Below are positions 62,248 to 64,000 of a stretch of 64,000 nucleotides of DNA, piece after piece. The notes beneath the pieces were generated by a model. That model saw only the letters and a list, made by a program, of their open reading frames with translations. It did no database searches and was not told the DNA's origin. This DNA comes from Doryteuthis pealeii. Lineage: Eukaryota > Mollusca > Cephalopoda > Myopsida > Loliginidae. Each line of letters starts with the position of its first letter. Position 1 is the first letter of the stretch. Both the position numbers and the translations under genes were made by a program. The DNA is taken from NCBI GenBank assembly GCA_023376005.1, contig CM042141.1:91510107-91574106 (forward strand), given 5' to 3'.

Positions 62248-62960
62248 TCTATATATATATATATAAAAGGAAGTTTGGTATGTACGTATCGACTTATAAC
62301 TCCAAAACAGGAGTTTTCGAAATCTTGCATACACGTTTCGAAATCTTGCATACACATTAATATCATTCTAACTAAGAAACACGCCAAATTTGGTTATTGA
62401 TTTTTTACTGATTAAGGGATATAATTAATTAATTAAACCAAAATCACCAATTTGCGGAACTATCCGTATACCAGCTCCTGCTGCTAATAAAATATTGTTC
62501 GCTGCCCGCTTTCTATTATAAGCGATACCGGCAGTTTAGTTTAATTTTAGTGAACAAAATCGCAGTCTAAGCCGTTCAGCTTGGAATCTCTCGCCTATTT
62601 ATGATCCGATCTTTAAAATATTTATATGGTTAGAATGAAAATAAAATAATCTTTCTAAATATGTAATTTGTATGTGTTTTTATCAATTGAATTATTTTTT
62701 ACAGCGAGTTAAAAAGAATTTGCTTCGGACAGCCTAGAATTCGAAGTATGATTTTTTTTTCACTAGATTTTTACGAAAAATCAAATATTATTTACGGCAA
62801 TCTTTTTATTCCTATCTTAAAATATTCATTTGGTTAGAAAGAAAATGAAATAATCTTTCTAAATATGTAATTTGTATGTGTTTTCATACATTCAATTATT
62901 TTTTACAGCGAATTAAATTACAAATCAAACGAAATTTATTATTACTTTCATTTTAGAATA
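62248..62960 (+). mobile_element. Helitron-like element, 5' end and duplicated body
   Basis: Begins TCTATATATATATA then AAAAGGAAGTTTGGTATGTA, a Helitron-type 5' start by analogy. A block with AATCTTTCTAAATATGTAAT and TTTTTTACAGCGA is duplicated in tandem (62580-62720 and 62800-62930) and recurs at 6830-6950. No coding sequence. Confidence 0.4.
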
Positions 62961-63174
62961 ATCAGTATAACTAAAATCTTTTTTGTAAGAAACTATTCAC
63001 GAAATAAACATTATTAAATAAATACACGAAATATTCTAACTACAAATAAGGTAATTCTTAGCTTTGTTTATCGTCAAATCTTTAATAAACGAACACTTTC
63101 GAATTTCAATATGTTACAAGAATTTCTCTACAAATAAAGACACATGGATTTTACAACATGTTAACCCTTGAGTG

Positions 63175-63720
63175 ATTGAATGCTAAAGTCCTGTTTGTTT
63201 TGTTCATTATTATTGGATATTGGTGTTTTATTTTATTCATCATTATTGTTTTTTTACTCATTTTTTATTCATTTACCCCATAGATGGGACTAACCACTCC
63301 GGGTCAAAGTGGACCTGGGAGTGATGGTAATCCAGGGGTAATCCACACTTCTAAAAACCCAGAATGGGAACCTCACCACAAGAGGCAGTTTAACGTCATA
63401 CCCAAGACACAAGACCCTCAGCAACCGCCTTTTAGCACATCTATGATAAAAAGGGATGGTAGTTTGCCAGAACAATACGGTCGGTATAATAATCATATAG
63501 GTTCTAGGGCTTGATGGGACCAGTCGATTGATCGGGATGGGGGCCTTTCCGGTCGACCTAGCCCAAATAAGGAACAAAGTAGAGTGTAGCATGTCATGGA
63601 TTGTTCAACCATCAGGATTTCGTCCATAAGCATCACGGGTTGACACTCAAGGCTTACAGGTGGCCCAATTGGAAGGAGGTCTTACTCCTCAACATATCAT
63701 ACAGTCCCAGCCGACAGACC
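63175..63720 (-). repeat. Repeat family C copy
   Basis: CCCATAGATGGGACTAACCA, CTCCGGGTCAAAGTGGACCT, AGGCAGTTTAACGTCATACC, ATTGATCGGGATGGGGGCCT and ACAGGTGGCCCAATTGG. Confidence 0.7.
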
Positions 63721-64000
63721 TAAATAAATAAGGAAGTTTAATACATAGCTCCTTTAAATTGTTACTTTTTTAGGGGTAAAAAAAGAAAATAAACTAAACG
63801 AATTTATTTTTATCATTTTAACGCAACAAGCAATTGAATTTAAGTTTTTGTCATATATACAAAAAGTTTTTGAAAAAAATATATTTCGAAACACTCAAGT
63901 TTAGGAATACATAAAAAAAAAAAAATGATATTTTAAATGTAAACAAAAAGAAAAATATTTCCTAGAATAAACAAACATTGTACTATAAGAATTATCAGCG

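Larger units (their letters stand above)
50009..64000 (+). other. Intron 1 of the receptor gene or beyond
   Basis: No further exon of the receptor was recognised. The listed repeats fill most of it. Stretches with nothing specific: 56050-56160, 57030-57290, 58190-58590, 58860-59470 (less AT-rich, unassigned), 60420-61320 and 61380-62240. Confidence 0.5.

Overview
The window is AT-rich animal nuclear DNA with spliced genes, long introns, dense (TA)n microsatellites and many nested transposable elements. The repeat mix (several tRNA-derived SINE families, SETMAR-like mariners, Helitron-like ends, foldback elements, hammerhead-ribozyme-like motifs) suggests a lophotrochozoan, most likely a mollusc and possibly a cephalopod. 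That assignment is an inference from repeat and protein style and was not tested by any search.

Layout. Positions 1-9322 are intronic sequence of GBE1 (1,4-alpha-glucan branching enzyme), whose first exons lie upstream of the window. From 9323 to 38220 eleven exons on the + strand give a continuous 518-codon C-terminal part of GBE1 (GH13 catalytic barrel plus C-terminal beta domain), ending in TAA at 38218-38220. Every junction keeps frame and all four GH13 signature regions are intact. A further 30-nt in-frame candidate cassette exon lies at 27202-27231 in the 13.6-kb intron. Positions 38221-49716 are intergenic and repeat-filled. At 49717-50008 there is a first coding exon with a signal peptide and the start of an ANF-receptor-type ligand-binding domain, probably a receptor guanylate cyclase or natriuretic-peptide-like receptor. 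It sits 3' of a 352-bp tandem duplication and a (GA)n tract. The rest, 50009-64000, is the intron of that gene or beyond it; no further exon was recognised.

Repeats. The main families are: (A) a tRNA-derived SINE with a clear A box and B box; (B) a second tRNA-like SINE; (C) an unclassified dispersed repeat of about 550 bp; a SETMAR-like mariner family, usually broken by later insertions; a TIR family (Q) with about 100-bp termini and unrelated interiors; hAT-like foldbacks; Helitron-like elements with hairpin plus CTAG 3' ends; and several non-LTR retrotransposon 3' ends. One LINE 3' tail is shared with SINE and repeat-C copies, which suggests they were mobilised together. A 16-copy, nearly identical 91-bp tandem array fills 5101-6546.

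The most interesting signal is a set of hammerhead-ribozyme-like motifs (CTGANGA ... GAAA ... NUH with complementary stem I) beside (TA)n tracts at 9951-10015, 15139-15175, 20385-20423, 47399-47438 and 56739-56785, with weaker relatives in foldback elements. The copy at 9951-10015 has all parts: a 6-bp perfect stem I, the core, a long stem II, GAAA, a palindromic stem III and an AUA cleavage triplet.
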